Shown: positions 38,665-46,740 of the stretch, in pieces
Position numbering within the stretch: position 1 is the stretch's first letter
Layout of the letters: each line of letters starts with the position of its first letter
NCBI GenBank assembly: GCA_030645575.1
Contig: JAUSMJ010000029.1
Location: 1-64,000, forward strand
Length of the DNA stretch: 64,000 nt
Direction of reading: 5' to 3'
Origin: Caulobacter sp.
GTDB lineage: Bacteria > Pseudomonadota > Alphaproteobacteria > Caulobacterales > Caulobacteraceae
Position numbers and translations under genes: made by a program
Notes under the pieces: generated by a model
Told to the model about the DNA's origin: nothing
Database searches by the model: none
The model's input: only the letters and a program-made list of their open reading frames with translations

Positions 38665-39668
38665 GCCGCCAGCCTCCGCGGGTCGCCCGACCACAGGGCC
38701 GTCAGCGCGGCCTCGACGTCGGCCGGATCGTCCATGCGGCAGAGCCGCCCGCGCGCCTCGCGACGAGCTTCGGCGGAGGCCGGCGCTGGCGCGTTCTCGA
38801 CGTAGGCGGCCAGATGTTTGCGGAACATGCGCAGGCCCAGGCGCGGGCCGTAGAAGGTGATGCTGTCGCGGAAGTGACCCAGCACGATCTCCAGCCGTTC
38901 GGCCAGCGACGGCTCGGCGTCGCCGGCCCCCCGCAGCTGCGCCGCGATCGAGCGGGCGATCCACGGCCGGCCCAGCACGCCGCGACCGACCATCACGCCG
39001 TCGGCGCCCGACTGTTCGAGCGCCCGGGCCGCGCTGGCCCCGTCGATGATGTCGCCATTGACGATCACCGGGATCGAGACCGCTTCCTTGACCCCCCGCA
39101 CGGCGGCCCAGTCGGCGGCGCCTTTGTAGAACTGGCAGCGGGTGCGGCCGTGTACGGTGAGAGCTTTCGCGCCAACCGCCTCGGCGCGCCGCGCGAATTC
39201 GGGCGCGTTGCGGCTGGCGTCGTCCCAGCCCAGGCGCATCTTTACCGTCACGGGCGTGTCGACGGCCTCGACCGCCGCGGCGACCAGCGACTCGGCCAGG
39301 TCCAGGTCGCGCATCAGGGCCGAGCCGGACAGCGAGCCGGTCACCTCGCGCGCGGGACAGCCGAAGTTGAGATCGATGATCTGGGCCCCGGCCTGCTGGG
39401 CCAGCCGCGCGCCCTCGGCGATCCAGCGACGCTCGCGGCCGACCAGTTGCACGACCATCAGGGGATGACCGTCGCCGATCGCCGCGCGCCGCACGACATC
39501 GGGCCGGGCGCGCGCGAACTCGGCGCAGGCGACCATCTCCGTCGCCGCGTAAGCCGCTCCCAGCCGCCCGGCGGCCTTGCGGAAGGGAAGATCGGAAATG
39601 CCCGTCATCGGCGCGATCCACACGCGCCCCGGCACTTCCACGTCTCCGACTGTGAGCGTTGTGCTCAT
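38661..39668 (-). CDS. dusB: tRNA-dihydrouridine synthase B
   Basis: The 335-residue FMN enzyme reduces uridine in tRNA D-loops. Visible blocks are [37 protein letters not shown], the catalytic cysteine in [22 protein letters not shown] and [10 protein letters not shown]. Location directly ahead of ntrB is the old nifR3 arrangement of alphaproteobacteria. It diverges from ispDF with 90 bases between. Confidence 0.93.
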   Translation of the reverse strand: MSTTLTVGDVEVPGRVWIAPMTGISDLPFRKAAGRLGAAYAATEMVACAEFARARPDVVRRAAIGDGHPLMVVQLVGRERRWIAEGARLAQQAGAQIIDLNFGCPAREVTGSLSGSALMRDLDLAESLVAAAVEAVDTPVTVKMRLGWDDASRNAPEFARRAEAVGAKALTVHGRTRCQFYKGAADWAAVRGVKEAVSIPVIVNGDIIDGASAARALEQSGADGVMVGRGVLGRPWIARSIAAQLRGAGDAEPSLAERLEIVLGHFRDSITFYGPRLGLRMFRKHLAAYVENAPAPASAEARREARGRLCRMDDPADVEAALTALWSGDPRRLAA

Positions 39669-39758
39669 TCTATAATCACCTCGAACGCCGCCTTTTTAGG
39701 CAGATTGTGCGGTGCGGTAAAGGTTGGAGATGAGACTTTCGCGCCCTAGACAGAGGGT

Positions 39759-40913
39759 ATGAGCATTTCGTCCGGACATTTCTCGGCCGTCATCGTCGCC
39801 GCCGGCGGCGGAACCCGGGCCGGGCCGGGTCTGGCCAAGCAGTGGCGCACCGTCGCTGGCAAGGTCGTTCTGCGCTGGTCGGCCGAGGCCCTGCTGGCCG
39901 CCGGCGCGCGGGAGCTGATCATTGTCGTCGGCGAGGACGGCGAGGCCCTGGCCGCCCAGGCGCTGCAGGGGCTGGACGGCTGGCGCGCGGCCCGCGGCGG
40001 CGCGACGCGGGCGCTGTCGGTGCAGGCGGGCCTCAACGCCATCGCGGGCCCGGCCGACGAGGCGGTTCTGGTCCACGACGCCGCCCGGCCGTTCGTCACC
40101 ACCGGCCACATCGACGCCCTGCTGAGGGCGCTGGACGGGGCCGACGGGGCCATCCCCGCCCTGCCCGTCGCCGACACGCTCAAGCGCGAAGGCCCGGGCG
40201 GCCTGACAACCACGTCCCGCGAGGGGCTCTGGCGGGCCCAGACGCCGCAGGCCTTCCGGCGGGACCGCCTGCTGGCCGCCTACGCCGCCTGGCCGGAAGG
40301 CGGCGAGCCGACCGACGACGCCCAGGTGGTCGAGGCCCACGGCGGCCGCGTCGCCATCGCGCCCGGCGATCCCCGACTGATGAAGCTGACATACCCCGAG
40401 GACTTCGACATGGCCGAACGGCTGGCGGGCGGCGCCCGCGTCACTCGCATGGGCCAGGGCTTCGACGCCCATCGCTGGGGCCCTGGCGAGGCGGTCTGGC
40501 TGTGCGGCGTGCGCATCGACCACGACCAGACCCTGGTCGGCCATTCGGATGCCGACGCCGGGCTGCACGCCCTGACCGACGCGATCCTGGGGGCTATCGG
40601 CGAGGGCGACATCGGCGACCACTTCCCGCCGACCGACCCGAAGTGGAAGGGCGCGGCCAGCGACCTGTTCCTCGAACACGCGGCGTCGCTGGTCGCGGCG
40701 AAGGGCGGCCGGATCGTCAATATCGACGTCACGCTGATCTGCGAGCGGCCGAAGATCAAGCCGCACCGCCAGGCCATGCGCGAGCGGCTGGCGGCGATCC
40801 TGCGCCTGCCGCTCGACCGGGTCAGCGTCAAGGCGACCACCACCGAGGGCATGGGCTTCACCGGTCGCGGCGAGGGCCTGGCCGCCCAGGCCGTGGCGGT
40901 GGTGGAGATATAG
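39759..40913 (+). CDS. ispDF: Bifunctional IspD/IspF isoprenoid enzyme
   Basis: The 384-residue fusion catalyses two MEP-pathway steps. The N-terminal half (about 1-225) is the CDP-ME synthase, with AVIVAAGGGTRAGPGLAKQW and LVHDAARPFV. The C-terminal half is MECDP synthase, starting at MGQGFDAHRWGPGE and carrying the metal ligands in DAHRW and GHSDADAGLHALTDAI, then KATTTEGMGFTGRGEG. The fusion is common in alphaproteobacteria. A family A repeat pair begins just after its stop. Confidence 0.95.
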   Translation: MSISSGHFSAVIVAAGGGTRAGPGLAKQWRTVAGKVVLRWSAEALLAAGARELIIVVGEDGEALAAQALQGLDGWRAARGGATRALSVQAGLNAIAGPADEAVLVHDAARPFVTTGHIDALLRALDGADGAIPALPVADTLKREGPGGLTTTSREGLWRAQTPQAFRRDRLLAAYAAWPEGGEPTDDAQVVEAHGGRVAIAPGDPRLMKLTYPEDFDMAERLAGGARVTRMGQGFDAHRWGPGEAVWLCGVRIDHDQTLVGHSDADAGLHALTDAILGAIGEGDIGDHFPPTDPKWKGAASDLFLEHAASLVAAKGGRIVNIDVTLICERPKIKPHRQAMRERLAAILRLPLDRVSVKATTTEGMGFTGRGEGLAAQAVAVVEI

Positions 40914-40915
40914 CC

Positions 40916-40992
40916 GGGGACATGTACCGCCTTCGGTACGTGTCCCCTGCCGCTGTAGGCTGACGGGGACACGCACTGAAGTGCATGTCCCC
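40916..40992. repeat. Paired REP-like palindromes, family A (copy 2)
   Basis: Unit 1 (40,916-40,947) has GGGGACATGTACCG facing CGGTACGTGTCCCC. Unit 2 (40,965-40,992) has GGGGACACGCACT facing AGTGCATGTCCCC. The outer GGGGACA/TGTCCCC ends match copy 1 but the core of unit 1 differs, with both arms changed together. It fills the whole gap between the convergent ispDF and the following gene, touching the latter's stop codon. Confidence 0.82.
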
Positions 40993-43316
40993 TACTTCCC
41001 GGTCAGCCGCGACCACGCGTCCTTCAGGTTCTCCATCATCGGACCACTGCGCTCCTGCATCCGCCGCAGCATCGCGCCGACCAGGTTGGTGTAGTCGTCG
41101 GTCCAGGGCCGCACGAGATCGGGCCGCGACGGCGTCCAGCGCGGGTCGGCGCGGAACCGGGCCAGCGCCTGTGGCGTGCGGGCGATGATCAGGGCGTCCT
41201 CGGACGACTCCCACATGTTCGGCGAATTGCTCGGGACGCGGTGCTCCTGCAGCAGGGCATGGCCGCCGGCCGCCCTGGCCACCGCCATGGCTGGCGCGGT
41301 GAGCTCCAGGTTACGGTTGGACAGGTGCAGGATCAGAACCCCGTCCGGCTTGATGTGGGTCAGATATCCGCGCACGGCCTCGACGGTCAGCAGGTGGGCC
41401 GGCACCGCGTCCGACGAGAAGGCGTCGATCAGCAGGATGTCGAACGCGTCCTTCGGCTGTTTCTCCAGCGTCAGGCGGGCGTCGCCGAGCACGAAATCGA
41501 CGGGCCCCCGGGCGCATTTGGTCGTGTAGTCGAACTGGCCGCTGTCGTGGGAGATGCGGATCACCAGCGGGTCGATCTCGAAGAAGGTCAGGTGGTCGCC
41601 GGGCCGCACATAGCCGGCCACCGACCCGGTGCCCAGGCCCACGGCGCCGATGCGCAGGGCCGGGCTGACCGCCTGGCGGGCGGTGAACACCTGGCCGATC
41701 GGCGTCTCGGGCGCGTAGTAGACCAGCGGCCGGCAGTGATAGCGCGGATCGACCGCCTGGGCGCCGTGCAGCGTGGTGCCATGGGCGAGCAGCCGCACCT
41801 CGCCGCCGGAGAAGTTGGCCATCTCCGGCGGCGGCGTGGGCCAGGTGCGGGGCACGGTCAGCCGTGACTGGCGCAGCACGCCGAAGAAGCTGCGGTCCGT
41901 GCGGATCACATCGACCCGGTCGCCGACGGCGCTGGCCGAAAAAAGCAGGGTAACCATCAGGGCGAACATCAGCAGCGCCCGGTCGCGCATCAGGAAGACC
42001 GTCACGGTGGTCGCCGCCAGGGCCAGCTTGACGCTGAGGGTCGGGCCGACCTGATCGACCGCCACCGCCGCCATCAGGGCCGACAGCAGGCCGATGGCGA
42101 CCAGGAACATCTGCACCGTGGTCAGCCGCCCCCGGCCCCACGGCCGCGCCAGCACCGACAGGGCCAGCATCAGCGGATACTCGAGCACCGAGCGGAAGAT
42201 GACCGGCGCCACGAAGGCGTTGAACGAGCCGCCGACCACGCCGCCCAGCGACATGCAGAGATAGAACTCGGTCAGGTGCTCGGGGTCCGGTCGCCGCGCC
42301 ACCAGCGCCTGATGGCAGACCAGGGCGGTCAGGAAGAAGCAGGCGAGGTGCACGAATATCTGCAGCTCGATGCCGTTCGAGCCGAACTGCAGGGTGGCGG
42401 CGCAGGCGGCGACGGCCGCGGCCTGGAACGTCAGGGTGGCCCAGCGCGGAATCGCCGGCTTCGTCTGGAACGCGATGATGAAGGTGACCAGATAGAGGGC
42501 CAGCGGCGCGACCCACAGAAAGGGCGCCGAGGCGACGTCCGTGGCCAGGTGGGCGGTGACCCCCAGCATCAGGCTGGACGGGATGGCGGCTAGCGCCACC
42601 CAGATGGCCCGCTCGCGCCAGGTCGGCGCCGGGGTCGCCTTGACCGGAGCCACGGCCGCCTGCCCGGCCGGTATCTCGGCTCGCTTCCACACCAGCATGG
42701 CCAGGGCGGCCAGGATCAGCACGAAGGCCCAGTATCCGCCGCTCCAGGTCCAGCGCTGGGCCTGCAGGGTCTGCAGCGGCTCCATGACGACCGGATAGGC
42801 CAGCAGCGCCAGCAGGCTGCCCAGGTTGCTGGCGGCGTAGAGGCTGTAGGGTTCGCCCGCCCCCTCCCCCCGGAACACCCGCGCATGCCAGGCCTGCACC
42901 AGCGGCGCGGTGGCCGACAGGATGGCGAACGGCAGGCCGATCGACAGCGTCAGCACCGCCAGCAGCCAAAGGGCCGGATGGTTGGACGACGGCTCGCCCG
43001 CCAGCGTCGAGATGCTCAGCGGAAACAGCGTCAGGCCGGCGATCACCAGGGCCGCGATATGGACCGTGATCTGCCGCCGCACATGCTGGATCTTCTGCAG
43101 GACATGGGCGTAGCCGTAGCCGACCAGCAGCGCGATCTGGAAGAAGGCCATGCTGGTGTTCCACACCGCCGGCGAGCCGCCGAGCAGCGGCAGCACCAGC
43201 TTGGCCACCATCGGCTGGACCATGAACACCAGCGCCGCGCTGGTGAAGACCGACACCACGAACAGCGGCGGCGTCGTCGTCCCGGCGGCGCGGGGGGCCT
43301 CGATCGTGTCTGTCAT
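40992..43316 (-). CDS. Spermidine-synthase-like multi-pass membrane protein
   Basis: The 774-residue protein joins two parts. Residues 1 to about 480 hold many hydrophobic helices (FVVSVFTSAALVFMVQPMVAKLVLP and onward). The C-terminal third is a methyltransferase-fold domain like spermidine synthase: IGAVGLGTGSVAGYVRPGDHLTFFEIDPLV, FVLGDARLTLEKQ, FDILLIDAFSSDAVPAHLLT. Fused membrane/SpeE-like proteins are widespread and of unclear function; aminopropyl transfer is not established for them. No polyamine genes lie nearby. Confidence 0.8.
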   Translation of the reverse strand: MTDTIEAPRAAGTTTPPLFVVSVFTSAALVFMVQPMVAKLVLPLLGGSPAVWNTSMAFFQIALLVGYGYAHVLQKIQHVRRQITVHIAALVIAGLTLFPLSISTLAGEPSSNHPALWLLAVLTLSIGLPFAILSATAPLVQAWHARVFRGEGAGEPYSLYAASNLGSLLALLAYPVVMEPLQTLQAQRWTWSGGYWAFVLILAALAMLVWKRAEIPAGQAAVAPVKATPAPTWRERAIWVALAAIPSSLMLGVTAHLATDVASAPFLWVAPLALYLVTFIIAFQTKPAIPRWATLTFQAAAVAACAATLQFGSNGIELQIFVHLACFFLTALVCHQALVARRPDPEHLTEFYLCMSLGGVVGGSFNAFVAPVIFRSVLEYPLMLALSVLARPWGRGRLTTVQMFLVAIGLLSALMAAVAVDQVGPTLSVKLALAATTVTVFLMRDRALLMFALMVTLLFSASAVGDRVDVIRTDRSFFGVLRQSRLTVPRTWPTPPPEMANFSGGEVRLLAHGTTLHGAQAVDPRYHCRPLVYYAPETPIGQVFTARQAVSPALRIGAVGLGTGSVAGYVRPGDHLTFFEIDPLVIRISHDSGQFDYTTKCARGPVDFVLGDARLTLEKQPKDAFDILLIDAFSSDAVPAHLLTVEAVRGYLTHIKPDGVLILHLSNRNLELTAPAMAVARAAGGHALLQEHRVPSNSPNMWESSEDALIIARTPQALARFRADPRWTPSRPDLVRPWTDDYTNLVGAMLRRMQERSGPMMENLKDAWSRLTGK

Positions 43317-43399
43317 GGCTCGAATCGGCTTGTCAGTCGGAGGTGCGGGATGTTGGGCTGCGTCCCGTCGATTTGGCCAGCCCCCCGGAGACCGCCGTT

Positions 43400-43888
43400 A
43401 TGTTCCCCCTCGAAGTCGAGACCCTGGCCCGGCTGCTGATCGACGAGGTGCGCGAGCGTCACCTGCGCGTCACCACGGCCGAAAGCTGCACGGGCGGCCT
43501 GGTCGCCGCCGCCATCTGCTCGATCCCGGGGGCCTCCGACGTCTTCGAGCGCGGCTTCGTCACCTACACCAACCGCGCCAAGCAGGAGATGCTCGGCGTG
43601 CCGGGCGACCTGATCGCCGACTTCGGCGAGGTATCCGAGCCGGTGGCGAGGATGATGGCCGAGGGCGCCCTGGCCCACTCCCACGCCCATATCGCCGTGG
43701 CGATCACGGGCGTGGCCGGCCCGGGCGGCGGTTCGCCGATGAAGCCGGTCGGCACGGTCCATCTGGCGACCGCGCGCAGCACGGCGGGCATCCGGCACCG
43801 GCACGAGCTCTACGAGGGCCAGACCCGGCTGGACGTCCAGATGGCCGCGGTCGCGACGGCCCTGCTGATGCTGCGGGACGCGATCTGA
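43400..43888 (+). CDS. pncC: Nicotinamide-nucleotide amidohydrolase (CinA C-terminal domain, PncC)
   Basis: The 162-residue protein is the stand-alone CinA C-terminal domain. Signatures are TTAESCTGGLVAAAIC near the N-terminus, GFVTYTNRAKQEMLGV, and AITGVAGPGGGSPMKPVGTVHLA. It deamidates NMN to nicotinic acid mononucleotide in NAD recycling. The start at 43,400 follows CGGAG. The gene is convergent with coq10 across a family B repeat. Confidence 0.9.
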   Translation: MFPLEVETLARLLIDEVRERHLRVTTAESCTGGLVAAAICSIPGASDVFERGFVTYTNRAKQEMLGVPGDLIADFGEVSEPVARMMAEGALAHSHAHIAVAITGVAGPGGGSPMKPVGTVHLATARSTAGIRHRHELYEGQTRLDVQMAAVATALLMLRDAI

Positions 43889-43900
43889 GTGCGTGGCAAA

Positions 43901-43997
43901 GGGACAGGATAAGCAGTCCCGAGGGACAGCTAATCCTGTCCCTGCCGGCACTTGGGGACTGTTCTAGCTGTCCCTCGGGACTGCTTGAACTGTCCCC
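43901..43997. repeat. Long double palindrome, family B (copy 1)
   Basis: Arm 1 (43,901-43,942) folds as GGGACAGGAT...ATCCTGTCCC with an inner GTCCCGAGGGAC. Arm 2 (43,954-43,997) folds as GGGGACTGTTC...GAACTGTCCCC with an inner GTCCCTCGGGAC. The central 21 bases of arm 2 are the exact reverse complement of those of arm 1. Arm 2 overlaps the 3' end of coq10. A second copy lies at 45,454-45,549 in the same orientation. Confidence 0.85.
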
Positions 43998-44443
43998 TTC
44001 GCCCCGTACAGCCCCCTCGCCCGGTCGTCGAAGCACTGGATCAGCCGGTTCACGGCATGGTCGAAGTTGGCGTCGAGGATGCGGTCGAGGAAGCGCAGCT
44101 TGAACTCGAAGTCGATCTCGAACTCGACGCAGACGCCTTCCGGATGCTCGACGAACCGCCAGCGGTTCCGCAGCCGACGGAACGGGCCGCTGAGCAGGCT
44201 CACGTCGATGGTCCGGGCGCCGGCGTCGCGCCGCACGCGGGTCGAGAAGCGTTCCTTGAGGAACGAGAAGCCGACCGCCGCCTCGGCGTCGAGCAGCGTC
44301 ACCCCCTCGCCCGGGTCCTGGCGGTTCCACACCCTCAGGGACGTGATCCACGGCACGAACTCGGGATAGCGCTCCACATCGCCCACCAGCTGGAACAGCT
44401 GGTCCGGCGTGTAGGGCAGGATGCGGGTCAGTCTGTGCCGCAA
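43964..44443 (-). CDS. Ubiquinone-binding SRPBCC protein (Coq10/RatA type)
   Basis: The protein of about 159 residues has the START-like fold of Coq10: RILPYTPDQLFQLVGDVERYPEFVPWITSL, FSFLKERFSTRV, and a last helix DRILDANFDHAVNRLIQCFDDRA. It likely binds ubiquinone or lipids. The start is uncertain: TTG at 44,443 fits relatives, and a GTG at 44,473 lies inside lipA. The final ten residues (GTVQAVPRDS) and the stop codon are encoded by a family B repeat arm, an unusual C-terminal addition. Confidence 0.85.
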   Translation of the reverse strand: MRHRLTRILPYTPDQLFQLVGDVERYPEFVPWITSLRVWNRQDPGEGVTLLDAEAAVGFSFLKERFSTRVRRDAGARTIDVSLLSGPFRRLRNRWRFVEHPEGVCVEFEIDFEFKLRFLDRILDANFDHAVNRLIQCFDDRARGLYGAKGTVQAVPRDS

Positions 44444-44447
44444 AGCC

Positions 44448-45404
44448 TCAGCCCGTGGCCTCAAGCGCTTCACGCGCCGCCTTCAGCTGGGCGAAGTCCT
44501 CGCCGGCGTGGTGCGAGGAGCGGGTCAGGGGGCTGGCCGAGACCATCAGGAAGCCCTTGGCCCGGGCGATCGCCTCATAGGCCGCGAACTCGTCGGGCGT
44601 GACGAACCGATCGACGGCCGCGTGGCGACGGGTCGGCTGCAGGTACTGGCCGATGGTCAGGAAGTCGACGCCGGCCGAACGCATGTCGTCCATCACCTGC
44701 ATGACCTCCTCTTTTGCCTCGCCCAGGCCGACCATCAGGCCGGATTTGGTGAAGCGGCGGGGATCGCGGTCCTTGACCCGCTCGAGCAGCCGCAGGCTGT
44801 TGTAGTAGCGGGCGCCGGGCCGGATGCTCAGATACAGCCGCGGCACGGTTTCGAGGTTGTGGTTGAACACGTCCGGGGCCGAGTCGATGACCACCTCCGC
44901 CGCGCCGGCCTTGCGCAGGAAGTCGGGCGTCAGGATCTCGATCGTCGTGGCCGGCGCCGCGGCGCGGATGGCGTGGACGACGGCCGCGAAGTGGGCCGCG
45001 CCGCCGTCATCCAGGTCGTCGCGATCGACCGAGGTGATGACCACATGCTTGAGGCCCATGGTCGCCACCGCCTCGGCGACGCGCGCCGGCTCGGTCGGAT
45101 CGAGGGCCAGCGGCTTGCCCGTGGTGACATTGCAGAAGGCGCAGGCCCGCGTGCAGATCTCGCCCATGATCATCATGGTCGCGTGCTTCTGGGTCCAGCA
45201 CTCGCCGATGTTCGGGCAGGCCGCCTCTTCGCAGACCGTGGTCAGGCCATGAGAGCGGACGATATCGCGGGTGTCGTTGTAGCCGGCCGAGCCGGGCGCG
45301 CGCACGCGCAGCCACTCGGGCTTGCGCAACAGCGGCGTCTGCGGCCGGTTCTGCTTCTCGGGATGGCGCGGGCGCGCCTGCAGGGTGTCGATAACCGTGG
45401 CCAT
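44448..45404 (-). CDS. lipA: Lipoyl synthase
   Basis: The 318-residue radical SAM enzyme inserts sulfur into octanoyl-lysine to make lipoyl groups, needed by the PDH complex encoded downstream in the window. Both clusters are visible: C58, C63, C69 in [12 protein letters not shown], and the radical SAM CxxxCxxC at C84, C88, C91 in [10 protein letters not shown]. The C-terminal RSSHHAGE serine ligand is present. Family B repeats lie upstream of its start and beyond coq10. Confidence 0.96.
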   Translation of the reverse strand: MATVIDTLQARPRHPEKQNRPQTPLLRKPEWLRVRAPGSAGYNDTRDIVRSHGLTTVCEEAACPNIGECWTQKHATMMIMGEICTRACAFCNVTTGKPLALDPTEPARVAEAVATMGLKHVVITSVDRDDLDDGGAAHFAAVVHAIRAAAPATTIEILTPDFLRKAGAAEVVIDSAPDVFNHNLETVPRLYLSIRPGARYYNSLRLLERVKDRDPRRFTKSGLMVGLGEAKEEVMQVMDDMRSAGVDFLTIGQYLQPTRRHAAVDRFVTPDEFAAYEAIARAKGFLMVSASPLTRSSHHAGEDFAQLKAAREALEATG

Positions 45405-45453
45405 GGCGCCTAGATCGTCCTTCCGGGGCGCGGGATCAAGCCTTGAGCCGGCC

Positions 45454-45549
45454 GGGACCGGATAAGCAGTCCCAAGGGACAGCTAATCCAGTCCCGGCCG
45501 ACATTCGGGGACTGTTCCAGCTGTCCCTTGGGACTGCTTGAACTGTCCC
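45454..45549. repeat. Long double palindrome, family B (copy 2)
   Basis: It has the same layout as copy 1: arm 1 at 45,454-45,495 and arm 2 at 45,507-45,549. The inner loops read CCCAAGGG in arm 1 and CCCTTGGG in arm 2, where copy 1 has CCCGAGGG and CCCTCGGG. The change in one arm is matched in the other. It lies between the divergent lipA and lipase-like genes. Confidence 0.85.
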
Positions 45550-45608
45550 GGCTCCCCTCGGGAGAACGGCCTTGCGGCCGCCTGCCAAGCCCTCGACACT
45601 CCCGACCG

Positions 45609-46661
45609 ATGCGCCTTCGCCTCGCTCTTGCCGGACTTCTGCTCCTCCTCGCGGCCTGCGGCGGCGGCGGCGATGGTCGCGCGCCGTTCGTCGAGAGCCG
45701 CATCCCGCCGACGCTCGGGCCCCGCTTCTGGGCGCCCGACGGCTGGGCCTGGGGCCTGCTGAAGATCGGCGACGCCCCGGCCCAGCGCTATGGCGTCTCC
45801 TCGACCCTGGTCACGCCGCAGGCGCAGGTCCTGATCCTCACCGGCTACGGCGAATCGGCCGAGGCCTGGTTCGAGACGGCGCGCGACCTGAACGCCCGCG
45901 GCTACAGCGTCTGGGTGCTCGAACGAGCCGGCCAGGGCGGGTCGGAGCGCTACGTCCTGCCCCGCGACCTGGGCCACGCGCCACGGTTCCAGGATGACAT
46001 CGCGGCGGTGAAGACCCTGGCGCGGATGATGGTCGCCGGCGCGCCGAAAGCCCCGCTGATCATCCTGGGCCACTCCGTCGGCGGGCTGGTGGCCGTCGCC
46101 GCGGTGGAACAGGGCGCGCCGGCCGAGGGCCTGATCCTGACGACCCCGGCCTTCGCCGCCGGCGACCTGATCGACAGCGGCAAGGCCGGGCTGGTCAAGG
46201 CCGGCCTTGGCCGCCTGCCCGCCGCCTGGAACAGCGGCTGGGCGCGCGGCGGCCCCGATGGTGTCGCCGCCGGCCTGACCAGCGATCCCTGGCGCGGGAC
46301 GGTGCAGATGGCCTGGCAGACGGCCAACCCGGACCTGCGCATGGGCGGGCCGAGCCTCGGCTGGCTGGCCAGTTTCCGGGCGACGTCGAAGGCGATCGAG
46401 CCCGGCCTGAAGGACGTCGAGACCCCGACCCTGCTGCTGAGCGCCGGCGCCGACCGCAACGCCGACGCGGCGGCCCAGGCCCAGGTCTGCCGGGCCATGG
46501 CCCACTGCGGCCTCTACAGCGTCAAGGGCGGCCGGCACGCGCTGCACCTGGAACGGGACGCGATCCGCGGCCCCTGGCTGGCGGCCATCGACAGCTTCGT
46601 GCGCACCCGCGCCGGGTCCCGGCCCATCCTCGTCGGCCCGGCCGTCGATCACGGTCTGTAA
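45609..46661 (+). CDS. Alpha/beta-hydrolase lipoprotein (monoacylglycerol-lipase/lysophospholipase-like)
   Basis: The 350-residue protein has a lipoprotein signal (MRLRLALAGLLLLLAAC). The hydrolase core reads VLILTGYGESAEAWFETARDLNARGYSVWVLERAGQGGS, with the nucleophile elbow LGHSVGG. The acid is near LLLSAGADRNADAAA and the histidine is in KGGRHALHLE. This pattern is that of PldB/monoacylglycerol lipase relatives. It probably acts on lipids at the inner leaflet of the outer membrane. A family B repeat lies 60 bases upstream. Confidence 0.83.
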   Translation: MRLRLALAGLLLLLAACGGGGDGRAPFVESRIPPTLGPRFWAPDGWAWGLLKIGDAPAQRYGVSSTLVTPQAQVLILTGYGESAEAWFETARDLNARGYSVWVLERAGQGGSERYVLPRDLGHAPRFQDDIAAVKTLARMMVAGAPKAPLIILGHSVGGLVAVAAVEQGAPAEGLILTTPAFAAGDLIDSGKAGLVKAGLGRLPAAWNSGWARGGPDGVAAGLTSDPWRGTVQMAWQTANPDLRMGGPSLGWLASFRATSKAIEPGLKDVETPTLLLSAGADRNADAAAQAQVCRAMAHCGLYSVKGGRHALHLERDAIRGPWLAAIDSFVRTRAGSRPILVGPAVDHGL

Positions 46662-46740
46662 CGGACCTTTTCAAGGCTGGACCCGGACGATAGGGTCACC
46701 CCAACGATACGGTGGGAAACAGTCGGGGAGTTTCACCCAT

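Noticed and set aside
37558..39621. 687-residue NtrB with a long N-terminal extension
   Set aside because: The extension overlaps dusB out of frame and has no domain. The ATG at 38,664 overlaps the dusB stop in the usual ATGA manner and starts a normal-length NtrB.
43901..45549. Possible CRISPR array from repeated palindromes
   Set aside because: There are only two copies 1.5 kb apart with genes between and no regular unique spacers. They fit paired REP-like elements, and no cas gene is present.
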